A model generated the notes under the pieces. The model did no database searches. It was given only the letters and a program-made list of their open reading frames with translations, and had not been told where the DNA came from. Below, piece by piece: positions 1 through 10,738 of a stretch of DNA of 64,000 nt. The translations under genes were made by a program, and so were the position numbers. This DNA is from Gilliamella sp. B3022 (GTDB taxonomy: Bacteria > Pseudomonadota > Gammaproteobacteria > Enterobacterales > Orbaceae). Every line of letters starts with the position of its first letter. Positions within the stretch are counted from its first letter, which is position 1. The stretch is from contig NZ_CP071867.1 in assembly GCF_028751545.1 (NCBI RefSeq), forward strand, positions 1,957,306 through 2,021,305, in the 5' to 3' direction.

Positions 1-550
1 ATAAAACCATTAGAAATGGATGAATATTATGACAGATAATTTACGGCTATTAATTACAAAATTTTAAAACTTGAATACTGAAAATCGACTAAATGTATTC
101 GATGTAAATATAATCAATTAAATTATTTTAATTTTCTATTACCAATTGTTAAAAAATAATTAGATAATCGCATTAGGACTATTAATAGTCCAAAGAACAA
201 CATGAGTCTTACAACGATATAAATAAACAGATTATAACATTGATCTTTATTATCCCTTTACTATTCATAAATTTATGACTATTGATTAAAAATCTTCTAC
301 AAGGATGTTTTTTTATCGGTAATGAATGTTGTCTTTTTGATAAAACAGAATGAGTGTTACACATAACAATTACTGAAAATAAACTGATCTCTTTTTTATA
401 AAATTTTATTAGATAGCTAATTTTATAGAGTAATATTTGCTATTTTTCAAAGTTAACCGTTTCATTGTTTCCAAATCAGCTCTTAATTAATTTGATTAAA
501 ATGATGTTCTAGACTTTTTTAGTAAAAAAAGGTAAGGTGTGCGGCTTGTC
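1..550. other. AT-rich non-coding stretch before the queuosine operon
   Basis: I see no convincing gene here. The stretch is very AT-rich and stop-dense in all frames. The one clear structure is a perfect 16-bp palindrome at 176-191 (GGACTATT followed by its reverse complement). A promoter for the downstream riboswitch must lie somewhere before 550, but I cannot place convincing -35 and -10 elements. Confidence 0.5.
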
Positions 551-590
551 TCGTGGTTCGTGAACCTCCCACGCAAAAAAACTAAGGAAA
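551..590 (+). promoter_or_regulatory. preQ1 class I riboswitch
   Basis: A short stem (CGTGG at 552-556 with CCACG at 569-573) encloses a loop, followed by an A-rich tail and ACTAAGGA at 581-588. This is the compact stem, A-rich tail and 3' pseudoknot layout of preQ1-I aptamers. The tail contains the likely Shine-Dalgarno AAGGA (584-588) of queF, whose ATG is at 594. Ligand binding would therefore hide the ribosome binding site, which suggests translational control. The downstream genes (queF, queC, yhhQ) make, reduce or import preQ0/preQ1-type compounds, which fits the ligand. Identification rests on motif and context; no covariance model was run. Confidence 0.85.
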
Positions 591-593
591 ATT

Positions 594-1067
594 ATGAGTA
601 ACGTTACATTATTAGGCGATCAGTCTGTTCGCTATCCAACAACCTATGCTCCGGAAATTCTGGAAACTTTTGATAACAAACATCCCGGTAATGATTATTT
701 TGTTAAATTTAATTGTCCGGAATTTACGAGTCTTTGTCCTATTACAGGTCAGCCTGATTTCGCCACAATTTATATTTCTTATGTGCCTAATATCAAAATG
801 GTTGAGAGTAAATCTCTTAAGCTGTATCTATTCAGCTTTCGAAATCATGGTGATTATCATGAAGATTGCATCAATATCATTATGAAAGATCTGATTAAGT
901 TAATGGATCCTAAATACATTGAAGTGTGGGGTAAATTTACACCACGTGGTGGTATTTCAATTGATCCTTATGCCAATTATGGTAAATCCAATACTCAGTG
1001 GAAGCAAATTGCACTCAATCGCTTAGTTAATCATGATCTTTATCCCGAAAAAGTCGATAATCGCTAA
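594..1067 (+). CDS. queF: NADPH-dependent 7-cyano-7-deazaguanine reductase (preQ0 reductase), short type
   Basis: This cytoplasmic enzyme reduces the nitrile of preQ0 to the aminomethyl group of preQ1, a step in queuosine tRNA modification. At 157 residues it is the unimodular form, unlike the roughly 280-residue form of E. coli. The family signature is visible: catalytic Cys48 in [10 protein letters not shown], Asp55, and the ESKSLK motif at 71-76 that binds substrate. The start is fixed by AAGGA six bases upstream, which lies inside the preQ1 riboswitch. It is first in an operon with queC (24-bp gap) and yhhQ. Confidence 0.95.
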   Translation: MSNVTLLGDQSVRYPTTYAPEILETFDNKHPGNDYFVKFNCPEFTSLCPITGQPDFATIYISYVPNIKMVESKSLKLYLFSFRNHGDYHEDCINIIMKDLIKLMDPKYIEVWGKFTPRGGISIDPYANYGKSNTQWKQIALNRLVNHDLYPEKVDNR

Positions 1068-1091
1068 TTATCAATCTGACAGGAATTTTTA

Positions 1092-1745
1092 ATGAAAAAT
1101 CGTAAAGCACTAGTGATATTTTCTGGAGGGCAAGATTCGACGACTTGTCTGCTGCAAGCCATTGCCGATTATGGTCGTGAGAATGTTGAAACCATAAGCT
1201 TTCAATATGGTCAACGCCATAGTATTGAATTGGATAAAGCTAAGTGGATCGCCGAGGATTTAAGTGTCAAGCAAACCGTAATTGATACATCAGTGATCAA
1301 ACATATGACCAATAATGCTTTGATTGATGATTCGCAAGAAATCAAAGCTGCACAAGATGGTGATTACCCAAATACTTTTGTTGATGGACGTAATATGTTG
1401 TTTTTACTGTTAGCGGGTTGTTATGCCAAGCAGAAAGGTATTAATGATATTATTATCGGCGTTTGTGAAACGGATTTTAGTGGTTATCCTGACTGTCGTG
1501 ATATTTTTATTAAATCCATGAATGTATCGATGAATTTAGCGATGGATTATGCATTTAATATTAAAACACCCTTGATGTACCTGACTAAAGCTCAAACATG
1601 GGAAATGGCTGATAAATTGGGTTATCTTGATTATGTTCGCCAAAATACCCATACTTGTTATTACGGTGTAGAAGGGGGATGTGGTAAATGTCCTAGTTGT
1701 ATGCTGCGTGATAAAGGTCTACAAGAATATTTAGCCCAAACTTAA
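1092..1745 (+). CDS. queC: 7-cyano-7-deazaguanine synthase
   Basis: ATP-dependent synthase that converts 7-carboxy-7-deazaguanine to preQ0, the substrate of the preceding QueF. The 217-residue protein opens with the PP-loop ATP-binding motif SGGQDS (11-16). It ends with four zinc-ligand cysteines (Cys189, Cys197, Cys200, Cys203), as expected for the family. It sits 24 bp after queF and 47 bp before yhhQ on the same strand, so it is probably under the same preQ1 riboswitch. queD and queE are not in the window. Confidence 0.96.
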   Translation: MKNRKALVIFSGGQDSTTCLLQAIADYGRENVETISFQYGQRHSIELDKAKWIAEDLSVKQTVIDTSVIKHMTNNALIDDSQEIKAAQDGDYPNTFVDGRNMLFLLLAGCYAKQKGINDIIIGVCETDFSGYPDCRDIFIKSMNVSMNLAMDYAFNIKTPLMYLTKAQTWEMADKLGYLDYVRQNTHTCYYGVEGGCGKCPSCMLRDKGLQEYLAQT

Positions 1746-1792
1746 CCAATATTTATCTGGGTTCTCTCACCCCATTAAAAAAGGAAACAAAT

Positions 1793-2467
1793 ATGTATTT
1801 AAACGTTCATTCACAATTGATTGAAAAACAATTTACTCGACAGCAAAAACATAAAGCACTCGGCTGGTTGGCTTTTTTTCATATTATCGTTATTGCTTCC
1901 AGTAACTATTTGGTACAAATTCCATTTGATATTTTTGGATTTCATACTACTTGGGGAGCGTTCACTTTTCCATTTATCTTTTTGACCACTGATTTAACTA
2001 TTCGTATTTTTGGTGCCAGTTTGGCGAGAAAAATTATTTTTGTGGTTATGATTCCCGCTTTATTGTTTTCGTACCTAATTTCGGTTCTATTTTTCGAAAC
2101 CCATTGGGTAGGTTGGTCAGCATTGATTCATTTTAATAGCTTTGTTTTTCGAATTGCTTTAGCCAGTTTTGCGGCTTATTTAATTGGACAATTAATGGAT
2201 ATTACTGTTTTTAACTATTTAAGAAAAAATCGTTCTTGGTGGGTAGCACCTTCCGCTTCTGCAATTTTTGGAAATGGTATTGATACTATCGTCTTTTTTG
2301 CTATTGCTTTTTACAAAAGCAGTGATGAATTTATGGCCAATCACTGGGGTGAAATTTCGTTAATGGATTACAGTTTTAAAATTTTAATTTGTGGTTTGTT
2401 CTTTTTACCATTATATGGGATTATTTTGAATGTTATTTTAAAAAAATTAACTGCAAAAACGCTATAA
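1793..2467 (+). CDS. yhhQ: queuosine precursor transporter (YhhQ/QPTR family)
   Basis: Inner-membrane protein of 224 residues with about six hydrophobic segments. It matches the YhhQ/vitamin-precursor transporter family, which in E. coli takes up preQ0 and preQ1. A good Shine-Dalgarno (AAAGGAAAC) precedes the ATG. Placement behind queF-queC puts de novo synthesis and salvage behind one ligand sensor. About 240 bp without a gene follow before yfhM. The substrate is inferred from family and operon. Confidence 0.88.
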   Translation: MYLNVHSQLIEKQFTRQQKHKALGWLAFFHIIVIASSNYLVQIPFDIFGFHTTWGAFTFPFIFLTTDLTIRIFGASLARKIIFVVMIPALLFSYLISVLFFETHWVGWSALIHFNSFVFRIALASFAAYLIGQLMDITVFNYLRKNRSWWVAPSASAIFGNGIDTIVFFAIAFYKSSDEFMANHWGEISLMDYSFKILICGLFFLPLYGIILNVILKKLTAKTL

Positions 2468-2707
2468 ACCAGTCAGTCATCACCCAATTATTTATAAATT
2501 ACCAACATTTGGAGCTTATTGATCGTACAGTAAGTTCTAAATGCCAAGAGTACCACTTCAAATCAGTTTTTCTGAAAAATTCTGTTAAAAATTTGATTTA
2601 TCATTTTATAAACAATTCCTATTATAAAGATTTTTTGCTAAACGTTTACTGACAGTGCATAATATTGATAAAAAATAATCACATCATTTTGTGAAATAAA
2701 AGGGTAA

Positions 2708-5700
2708 ATGGGTGAAATCATGATATTGATTAAACACTTAGCGATATTAAGTTTGTTTTTAACGCTATGTGCTCAAGCCAATGATAACGAGCTTATGACA
2801 AAGATAATGGATAACAAAAAAAATAGCTCGACGCAAAATGTGAATATTGATTTGCAATCACCTATTGTATTTAATCCAACACCTGATTTAATCGAAAAAT
2901 ATAAAGATAAAAAACTAGAAATTCTTGATTGCTCAGAGATCATTCTTGATGGATCAAGTACTCTAGTTGTGACTTTTTCTGTTCCACTTCTACCCAAATT
3001 AAATTTTACAAATTTACTGAGATTAGTCGATAAGGAAACCGGTGTAGTCGATGGTGTCTGGGAGTTGTCTGATAATGGTTTGGAATTACGACATCGTTAT
3101 CTTGCACCAAATCGTAAATTAGCATTAACGATCGATAAAATGTTAACGGCAATTAATAACAGTCGTTTACAATCAGTTTATGAAAAAGAATTAACGACTC
3201 AAGATCGTCATCCCATGGTGAATTTTGCCAGTACTGGATTATTATTACCGAGTAAATCCATGAGTGGATTACCTGTCACCACATTGAATGTTAATAAGGT
3301 CGACATTAACTTTTTTAAAATTAAGCCCGATAAATTAAGTGATTTTATTCATAAATTTGGCTTTATTAATAAACTTTCAGTTTGGCGTTCAGAAGAGATG
3401 AATGGCTATGCCGATTTAGTATATTCGTCACGTTTTGATCTTAATCCTAAACCCAATGCTCAAGAAACTGTTCTAGTCAACCTTTCAAAAATTAATGAAC
3501 TTAATCAGGAAGGCGTTTATGTTGCCGTGATGAATGAATCTGGGACTTACAACGAATCAAATCCAGCAACCCTATTTTCAATAAGTAATATTGGAATTTC
3601 AGTTCATAACTATAAAAATCATAAATTTACGGTTATGGCTTATGGATTGGATGATGGTAAGCCTCTTGCAAATGTTGAAATAGCTTGTCGTAATCGTGGA
3701 AAAGTAGATAACAATTGTCAATATATTTTAGAAAAGACAGACCAAGATGGTTATGCTGAATTCACTATGGATAACAATGATGAATATCGGGTATTGACAG
3801 CCAGCGATGGAAAACAAACTTCATTTATATATATTGATCGCAATGCCCTTAATCTGACTGAATTCGATTTATCAGGCACACCTTATTATGACAAGCAATT
3901 ATTTGTTTTTGGACCCCGAGATCTTTATCGTCCAGATGAAACTGTCTATTTTAATGCATTATTACGTAATGCCGATGGACAACCATTGCCTAACCAACCA
4001 ATTATAGCAGATATGATTTCAGCTAATGGACGAGTAGTTAAAAATTTTCAATTAAAAAGCAATGCTGATACGAATGGTTTATATCAGGCTAATTATGTTA
4101 TTCCATCTGATGCAGCAACAGGTAAATGGTCAATTCGTTTCAATCTAGGGGATGACATTTATCGTTATTGGTATTTTAAAGTGGAAGAATTTTTGCCAGA
4201 ACGTATGGCGATGGAAATAACCAGTTCATCCAGCGGTCCAATATTAAGCGATGAAGACGTTTACTTTGATATCAAAGGTTGGTATTTGTATGGTGCACCA
4301 GCATCAGATAATCGCCTAGATGCTAATGTGTATTTAAAGAAAGTTGATTCTATTGCTGGATTAGCCGATTTTAAAATTGGTTCAGTAACAGACGCTAATC
4401 TCTACAGTGAACTTGGTTCGTTTGAGGAGAAATTAGATAACAATGGCTTAAAACAGCTTCATATTAAGAAAAATAGTTGGTCAAACTTACGTTCTCCAGT
4501 CAAAGTGGTTCTACAAGCGAGTCTGCTGGATTCAGGTGGTAGACCTATTACGCGTTATGCTACTCAAACCATTTGGCCTGCAAATAAATTACCAGCAATT
4601 CGAGCTTTATTTGCGGATTCACCATATTATGATTGGAACAGTGATAATTATTATGAGCGTCCAACCGTTGATATCGGGACTAATGCAGAATTTGAAATTG
4701 CTTATGTCAATTTAGAGGGTGAAAAACTTGGTACAAATTCCTTAAAAACAAGACTGATTCATGAGCGTCGTCAATATTATTGGACTTGGTCAAACGAAGA
4801 TGGCTGGCAAGTAAATTATAATTCCAGTGACATTGTTATTTCTGAGGATCAATTATCCATTGAAGTGGGGAGTACGACTAAAATAAGCTATTTGAGCAGT
4901 GATTATGGATCTTATCGTATTGAAGTTATTGATGCAGACTCTAAAGTAGTGACAAGTTTTCGCTTCTGGTCAGGTTACGATTGGGAGGATAATACACATG
5001 GTACGAAATCAGTGCGCCCCGATCAAGTCAAGTTAAGTATTGATAAACCCTTTTATCATGTCGGAGATGTGGCTAAAGTCAATGTTCAAGCTCCAGTTGT
5101 AGGATCTGGTTACATCTCTCTTGAAACAAATGATGGTATCATTTGGAAAAAAGCAATTACTGTAGGCGAAAATGGTTTGGATGTCGATATACCAATTGAA
5201 AATTGGGGAAGACATGATATTTATATTAATGCCATGATAATACGCCCATCGACTGATGCAGCAATACAAACAGTAAAACGAGCAATGGGTTTACTTTATT
5301 TACCTACTGATACAACTAAGCGTCATTTAAATATCTCAATCGATTCTCTAAAACAAGTGCATCCAGAAAGTATTGTGCCAATTAAAATCAAAATGGATAA
5401 GCAATTTATTCAAAAAGATAAAAAAGTCATAGTGTTAGTTTCTGCTGTTGATTCGGGTGTACTAAATATTACTGATTATGTTACGCCAGATCCTTACGTT
5501 GGCTTTTTAGGACGTAAACGTTATGATGTTGATATTTTTGATGTTTATGGTAGCTTAATTGAAGCTTCAGGGCGTAATGTTACTATGAGCTTTGGTGGTG
5601 ATGCAATGGGCACTGGTGGAAAAAAACCGTCTAATGATGTTTTTATTGTTGCTCAACAATTAGAAACTATTCAATTAAATGATCAGGGCGAAGGTATTGT

Positions 5701-7780
5701 TGATTTACAATTACCTAATTTCAATGGTGAATTGCGCATAATGGCGCAAGCATGGGATGACAATCGTTTTGGTAAAGCAGAAAAAACGATAAAGGTAGCA
5801 GCGCCTGTGATTGCCGAATTATCCACTCCGCGATTTTTATCCGGCGGAGATCAGGCTGTATTAGCGTTAGATCTTCATAATTTGACTGATACGATCCAAA
5901 CTATGCAAGTTGAAATATCAACCACAGGTTTGATTCATCAAAATGATGCCAAATCTATTTCTGTCAAACTTGATAGCAAACAAAAACATATTATTCAGAT
6001 TCCTGTTGCTGCAAACTTTGGTTATGGTATAGGTACTATAACTGTTGATGTGAAAGGTATTGTCATGGATGATAATAAAGATTTTAACATTCGTCGTTCT
6101 TGGAATATAGGTGTAAGACCAGCTTACGCTCCAACATTAAGATATTATCAGGCAGTGTTAGATGAAAATAAAAGTTGGAAATTACCTGACCAAGCATTAA
6201 CTGAATTGATTAAAAATACCGTTGAAGGGCAATTGGTCGTCTCTAATCAACCTCCACTGAACATCGCTCAATATATTAAAAGTTTATTTGCTTATCCTTA
6301 TGGTTGTTTAGAACAGACAATCAGTGGATTATTCCCATCTTTATATGCGAACAATGAACAGCTTGCACAGTTAGGTATTAAAACCGATTCTGATGACAAA
6401 CGCCGTGAAAAGGTTCATATAGGCATTTTACGCATTTTATCAATGCAACGGAGTAATGGCAGTTTTGGTTTATGGAGTAGTCATAGTGAAGAAGAACATT
6501 GGCTTACTGTTTATGCCACTGACTTTTTATTGCAAGCTAAAGAACGAGGTTATCAGGTAAATGATAAAGCACTTGATGCCGCAATGATGCGTCTTGGTCA
6601 ATATGTTTATGATTCATCTTCATTTAACCATCTTTATTATTACGGGAATGAAAAAGAACTTGAGTTTGAAAAGTTGTCTATTAAAGCTTATGCGCTAATG
6701 ATTTTATCCAAATACAGTAAGATTTCCTCAGCAATGCGAAATGAAATCAATTATTTATCTAATAAAATCAATCATGATACATCGTTTGTTTACTCCCCAT
6801 TACCTTTGGCACAATTATCAGTAAGTGCGAAGATAAATGGCATGACATCTATTTATGACAAATTATTACCATTAATCTTCACAACTCCATTTAACTATAG
6901 TAAATGGCTAGGTAATTATGGTAGCAAAATTCGTGACCAAGCATTAATTTTATCATTATTGATTGAAAACGATATGGCTCAAAAAGATCAAGCCAGTTTT
7001 CTATTTATTCTATCTGAATTATTAAATGAAAAACGCTATTACTCAACTCAGGAATTGAATGCATTGTTTATTGCTGGTTGGTCATTAGAGCAACATAAAA
7101 AGGACAATAAATTTAAACTGGCAATAAATGATAACGTTGCTAAGGTAAATTCAATCTTCTCAAATTCCTATCATTATGAAGCCTTAACGAAAGGGTTATC
7201 TATTAACAATTCAAAATATAATCAACCTCTTTATCTTAAATTCTCTCTTTCTGGTTATGGACAAACTGCTCCAGCACCAACATCACAAGATGGCTTTTTT
7301 AACATTAGTCGAACCTATTACGATTTGCTGGGTAACAAGATTAACCCATCGCAATTAGAAGTAGGAACCATAATGGTAGTGATTTTAGATGTAACATCCA
7401 AAGAACCTGTTCATGATGCATTGATTGTTGATTACTTACCAGCTGGATTAGAACTTGAAAATCAGAATCTTTCTAATAGTAGCGTGCATCTATCATCCAT
7501 CCCTAGCATAGCATCTTTATTGAAAGATGATGACGTAAGTCAACTTAAATATCAGGAGTTCAGAGATGATCGATATGTGGCTGCTGTGAATATCCAAAAT
7601 GATATCGGACAAAAAAAATATCATAAACGTGTTGCTTACTTAGTGAGAGCAGTAACAACAGGAAATTATATGATTCCTCATCCTTATGTTGAATCAATGT
7701 ACCGTCCTGATCGATTTGCTATTGGGCAATCTCCGAGCTTAATGACGATATCGGTTCCAATAAAAAAAGTAATTAATTAA
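2708..7780 (+). CDS. yfhM: bacterial alpha-2-macroglobulin (protease-trapping protein)
   Basis: Periplasmic macroglobulin of 1690 residues (E. coli YfhM is about 1650) that traps attacking proteases with an internal thioester. The thioester motif CLEQ is intact at Cys1200 in the context YGCLEQT. MG-type beta domains precede it and an alpha/alpha barrel follows. The N terminus has a hydrophobic signal. An in-frame ATG at 2720 gives a tighter signal peptide, so either start is possible; AAAGGG favours 2708. The lipobox is non-canonical (LTLC), and AQA-ND looks like a signal peptidase I site, so membrane anchoring as in E. coli is uncertain. The stop abuts the pbpC frame, the classic yfhM-pbpC pairing of defence and wall repair. 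Confidence 0.95.
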   Translation: MGEIMILIKHLAILSLFLTLCAQANDNELMTKIMDNKKNSSTQNVNIDLQSPIVFNPTPDLIEKYKDKKLEILDCSEIILDGSSTLVVTFSVPLLPKLNFTNLLRLVDKETGVVDGVWELSDNGLELRHRYLAPNRKLALTIDKMLTAINNSRLQSVYEKELTTQDRHPMVNFASTGLLLPSKSMSGLPVTTLNVNKVDINFFKIKPDKLSDFIHKFGFINKLSVWRSEEMNGYADLVYSSRFDLNPKPNAQETVLVNLSKINELNQEGVYVAVMNESGTYNESNPATLFSISNIGISVHNYKNHKFTVMAYGLDDGKPLANVEIACRNRGKVDNNCQYILEKTDQDGYAEFTMDNNDEYRVLTASDGKQTSFIYIDRNALNLTEFDLSGTPYYDKQLFVFGPRDLYRPDETVYFNALLRNADGQPLPNQPIIADMISANGRVVKNFQLKSNADTNGLYQANYVIPSDAATGKWSIRFNLGDDIYRYWYFKVEEFLPERMAMEITSSSSGPILSDEDVYFDIKGWYLYGAPASDNRLDANVYLKKVDSIAGLADFKIGSVTDANLYSELGSFEEKLDNNGLKQLHIKKNSWSNLRSPVKVVLQASLLDSGGRPITRYATQTIWPANKLPAIRALFADSPYYDWNSDNYYERPTVDIGTNAEFEIAYVNLEGEKLGTNSLKTRLIHERRQYYWTWSNEDGWQVNYNSSDIVISEDQLSIEVGSTTKISYLSSDYGSYRIEVIDADSKVVTSFRFWSGYDWEDNTHGTKSVRPDQVKLSIDKPFYHVGDVAKVNVQAPVVGSGYISLETNDGIIWKKAITVGENGLDVDIPIENWGRHDIYINAMIIRPSTDAAIQTVKRAMGLLYLPTDTTKRHLNISIDSLKQVHPESIVPIKIKMDKQFIQKDKKVIVLVSAVDSGVLNITDYVTPDPYVGFLGRKRYDVDIFDVYGSLIEASGRNVTMSFGGDAMGTGGKKPSNDVFIVAQQLETIQLNDQGEGIVDLQLPNFNGELRIMAQAWDDNRFGKAEKTIKVAAPVIAELSTPRFLSGGDQAVLALDLHNLTDTIQTMQVEISTTGLIHQNDAKSISVKLDSKQKHIIQIPVAANFGYGIGTITVDVKGIVMDDNKDFNIRRSWNIGVRPAYAPTLRYYQAVLDENKSWKLPDQALTELIKNTVEGQLVVSNQPPLNIAQYIKSLFAYPYGCLEQTISGLFPSLYANNEQLAQLGIKTDSDDKRREKVHIGILRILSMQRSNGSFGLWSSHSEEEHWLTVYATDFLLQAKERGYQVNDKALDAAMMRLGQYVYDSSSFNHLYYYGNEKELEFEKLSIKAYALMILSKYSKISSAMRNEINYLSNKINHDTSFVYSPLPLAQLSVSAKINGMTSIYDKLLPLIFTTPFNYSKWLGNYGSKIRDQALILSLLIENDMAQKDQASFLFILSELLNEKRYYSTQELNALFIAGWSLEQHKKDNKFKLAINDNVAKVNSIFSNSYHYEALTKGLSINNSKYNQPLYLKFSLSGYGQTAPAPTSQDGFFNISRTYYDLLGNKINPSQLEVGTIMVVILDVTSKEPVHDALIVDYLPAGLELENQNLSNSSVHLSSIPSIASLLKDDDVSQLKYQEFRDDRYVAAVNIQNDIGQKKYHKRVAYLVRAVTTGNYMIPHPYVESMYRPDRFAIGQSPSLMTISVPIKKVIN

Positions 7781-7891
7781 GTGATAGTAAAGGATTTGAA
7801 TACCCTTACTCAGATAAATTTCATTGATTACTCCGTCAATAGCATTGGCGGAATTGCTTTTTTAATTGTATTAGATAGACGAATACCAATA

Positions 7892-10183
7892 ATGAAAAAG
7901 TTTTTTAATAAATTATTTATCTTTTTATTGTTATCGTTAGTCGGCGGCTTTTTTGTTGCTGATTTTCTTTTTCCATTATCAATTTCGCAAAATAAAACAA
8001 CACAAACCGTTGTTGCTCAAGATGAAACTCCTTTATGGCGATTTGCTGATGAAAAAGGTATTTGGCGTTATTCGGTAAGCCTTGATGAAGTTCCTGATTA
8101 TTATCTTGATGTATTATTACATTATGAGGATCGTTATTTTTATCATCATATTGGTATTAATCCATTATCGTTATTTCGAGCTGCTTGGCAAAATTTATCG
8201 AGTAATAAAATTATTTCGGGTGGTAGTACCATTTCAATGCAAGTGGCTAGGTTACTTGCTCCTCATGATCGAACTTTGATTGGTAAATTAAAACAAATTT
8301 TTCGGACTTTGCAACTTGAACTCCATTACACTAAACAAGAGATTTTAACTTTATATATTAATCATGCTCCCTATGGGGGAACCATAGAAGGTATTGGTGC
8401 CGCTAGCTGGTCTTATTTTGGTAAACAACCTAAAGCCTTAACTCGAAGTGAGGCAGTATTATTAGCGGTATTGCCTCAAGCTCCAAGTCGATTAAGGCCA
8501 GATCGATTTCCTCGAAGAGCTACGCTAGCTCGTGACAAAATATTAGATAGACTTGCACAGTATGATGTTTGGCCAAAAGAGTTAATTGATCAAATTCGAC
8601 GAGACGAAGTTTGGGTTTATCCACGAAAAACGCCACAGTTAGCCCCATTATTGGCTTATAGATTAAAACAGCAATATCCTAATGATAATACGATTCATTC
8701 CACTATTGATGTTTCTATTCAGTATATTTTAGAAGATCTTGCTATTAATCGAAAACAACAATTACCGCCTAAAACTTCATTAGCAATTTTAGTGGTAGAT
8801 CATGCAGATATGACAGTTAAAGGGTATGTAGGTTCAGCTGACTTTAATGATAAAGAGCGTTTTGGTCAAGTTGATATGATTAGAGCGTTACGATCTCCTG
8901 GTTCAACACTCAAGCCATTCATTTATGCATTTGCTCTCGATGAAGGTATGGTCCATTCTGAATCGTTATTACAAGATGTTCCACGTATTACCTCCGATTA
9001 TCGACCAACTAATTTTGATGAAGGTTTTCATGGACCTGTAAGTGTCTCTGATGCATTAAATCAATCATTAAATTTACCAGCAGTCCAATTGATTGAGTTA
9101 TACGGCCCAAAAAAGTTTGCAGGAAAACTTGCTGGCATTGGTTTACCTTTATTTTCTATTGCCAATGAACCAAATATTTCCTATATATTAGGTGGAGCCT
9201 CGCTTAGGATGGATAACCTTATTAGTGCATACAGTGCATTTGCAAGGCAGGGTAATGTTAGTCCCTTACGATTTACTCAATCCGATCCCTTGATTAATAA
9301 ACCCTTTATCTCTAATGGTAGTGCATGGATTACTCGGCAAATGCTAATGAATAACAATTTATTAGCTTTTAAAACAGGAACCAGTTATGGTTATCGTGAT
9401 GCTTGGGCTGTTGGTATAAATCCTCGATATTTAATTGGTATTTGGGTAGGGCGCCCTGACGGTACTCCTGTTGTTGGGCAGTATGGTTCAATGTCAGCAT
9501 TGCCAATTTTGCAACAAGTTAATTCAATATTATTAAATAGAGAAAGGCGCTTAAATCAACCTCTCCCTGCTTATGAGAAACCTGAATCGGTATCGATTGA
9601 GAAAATTTGTTGGCCATCAGGTCAGCCACTTCCCGATTCAGATGTTAATTGCCATCGTCAAAAAACAGCATGGGTATTAAATAATCTGTTACCACCAACA
9701 TTAAGTACCGTGAGTGAATTAAAAAACAATATTTACCATTCAAGTTGGATAAACATTTGGGTAAATGAACGAGGTAAGCGTGTTGCCGCTGATTGTACAG
9801 GAGCACAAAAAAAAACAATAGCCTTGTGGCCTGTTTCATTAGAAAATTGGTTGTTAACCAAAGAACGAAGACAAGCATTATTGCCTCCCATTGATAAAAA
9901 TTGTCCTGTAATGAATAAAGATATCTTCGCCTCACTTAATATCGTTGGTTTACGGAATAACCAATTGATTAGGGCGTTACCCGGTAATAACCAAGTCACA
10001 ATTGATTTAATTCCTGAAGGTGGATTTGGCGAAAAATGGTGGTTTCTAGATGGAGTTTTAGTCGCTAACTCCAAGGATAATGAAAAAGTTGCTTTAACAG
10101 TAAACAAAAATGGGAAACATCGTTTACTGGTGTTAGACGAAAGTGGACAAATTGTACGAATTAATTTTATTTCAGATGAATAA
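7892..10183 (+). CDS. pbpC: penicillin-binding protein 1C (bifunctional peptidoglycan synthase)
   Basis: Inner-membrane peptidoglycan glycosyltransferase/transpeptidase. From the ATG at 7892 it is 763 residues, close to E. coli PBP1C. An N-terminal TM anchor is followed by the GT51 domain (catalytic Glu79 in EDRYFYHH; STISMQ), then the transpeptidase with Ser338 and Lys341 in SPGSTLKP and KTGT at 494-497, and a C-terminal BiPBP_C domain. The open frame extends upstream to a GTG at 7781 directly after the yfhM stop. Those extra 37 residues are unlike the family and no ribosome site is evident there, so I prefer 7892, although its Shine-Dalgarno is also weak. Confidence 0.93.
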   Translation: MKKFFNKLFIFLLLSLVGGFFVADFLFPLSISQNKTTQTVVAQDETPLWRFADEKGIWRYSVSLDEVPDYYLDVLLHYEDRYFYHHIGINPLSLFRAAWQNLSSNKIISGGSTISMQVARLLAPHDRTLIGKLKQIFRTLQLELHYTKQEILTLYINHAPYGGTIEGIGAASWSYFGKQPKALTRSEAVLLAVLPQAPSRLRPDRFPRRATLARDKILDRLAQYDVWPKELIDQIRRDEVWVYPRKTPQLAPLLAYRLKQQYPNDNTIHSTIDVSIQYILEDLAINRKQQLPPKTSLAILVVDHADMTVKGYVGSADFNDKERFGQVDMIRALRSPGSTLKPFIYAFALDEGMVHSESLLQDVPRITSDYRPTNFDEGFHGPVSVSDALNQSLNLPAVQLIELYGPKKFAGKLAGIGLPLFSIANEPNISYILGGASLRMDNLISAYSAFARQGNVSPLRFTQSDPLINKPFISNGSAWITRQMLMNNNLLAFKTGTSYGYRDAWAVGINPRYLIGIWVGRPDGTPVVGQYGSMSALPILQQVNSILLNRERRLNQPLPAYEKPESVSIEKICWPSGQPLPDSDVNCHRQKTAWVLNNLLPPTLSTVSELKNNIYHSSWINIWVNERGKRVAADCTGAQKKTIALWPVSLENWLLTKERRQALLPPIDKNCPVMNKDIFASLNIVGLRNNQLIRALPGNNQVTIDLIPEGGFGEKWWFLDGVLVANSKDNEKVALTVNKNGKHRLLVLDESGQIVRINFISDE

Positions 10184-10195
10184 AGGAACATTAAC

Positions 10196-10618
10196 ATGGC
10201 TCTAGAAAAAACGCTCTGTATTATTAAACCTGATGCTGTAAAAAAACAGATTATTGGTGAAATTCAAACACGTATTTGCCAAGCTAAACTTAACATTATT
10301 GCAATAAAAATGGTGAAATTAACACAAGAACAAGCTGAAGGTTTTTATGCTGAGCATCAAAACACCCCTTTTTTTGCTAATTTAATAAAATTTATGATGT
10401 CTGGTCCAATTGTTGTTCAAGTTTTGCAAGGTGAAAATGCCATTGAACGTTACCGACAACTTATGGGACCCGCTGATCTATCTAAAGCTACTGCTGGTAC
10501 TTTAAGAGCAGATTTTGCTACCAATGTGAGAGAAAATGCCGTGCATGGGTCCGATTCTTTTGCATCAGCAGAACGTGAAATTTCTTATTTTTTTGTTGAT
10601 AGTGAAATATTTGGATAG
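10196..10618 (+). CDS. ndk: nucleoside diphosphate kinase
   Basis: This 140-residue cytosolic kinase transfers the gamma phosphate of ATP to other NDPs. The phospho-histidine is His117 in NAVHGSDS, and the N-terminal KPDAV motif is present. AAGGA precedes the ATG. It lies 12 bp after pbpC, the same yfhM-pbpC-ndk order as in E. coli, and a hairpin terminator follows about 85 bp downstream. Confidence 0.97.
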   Translation: MALEKTLCIIKPDAVKKQIIGEIQTRICQAKLNIIAIKMVKLTQEQAEGFYAEHQNTPFFANLIKFMMSGPIVVQVLQGENAIERYRQLMGPADLSKATAGTLRADFATNVRENAVHGSDSFASAEREISYFFVDSEIFG

Positions 10619-10703
10619 GTAATGGTGATTTCACAATTAGCTAGATAATTTAGGAAAAATTAACAATAAATAATTAATAAGTGCAGTGCAACAATCATGA
10701 TTG

Positions 10704-10738
10704 ACCCATCAACAGGCAAATTATTGATGGGTATTTTA
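10704..10738 (+). terminator. rho-independent terminator after ndk
   Basis: A 9-bp stem (ACCCATCAA at 10704-10712 with TTGATGGGT at 10724-10732) has an 11-nt loop and is followed by ATTTT. It is placed correctly to end the yfhM-pbpC-ndk transcript. The T-tract is short. Confidence 0.65.

Noticed and set aside
2389-2652. Open frame of 87 codons after yhhQ
   Set aside because: Starts inside yhhQ in another frame, has no ribosome site, and reads as low-information AT-rich sequence.
9733-10197. Minus-strand open frame of 154 codons over the end of pbpC
   Set aside because: Lies entirely antisense to the conserved C-terminal domain of PBP1C, with no recognisable protein features.
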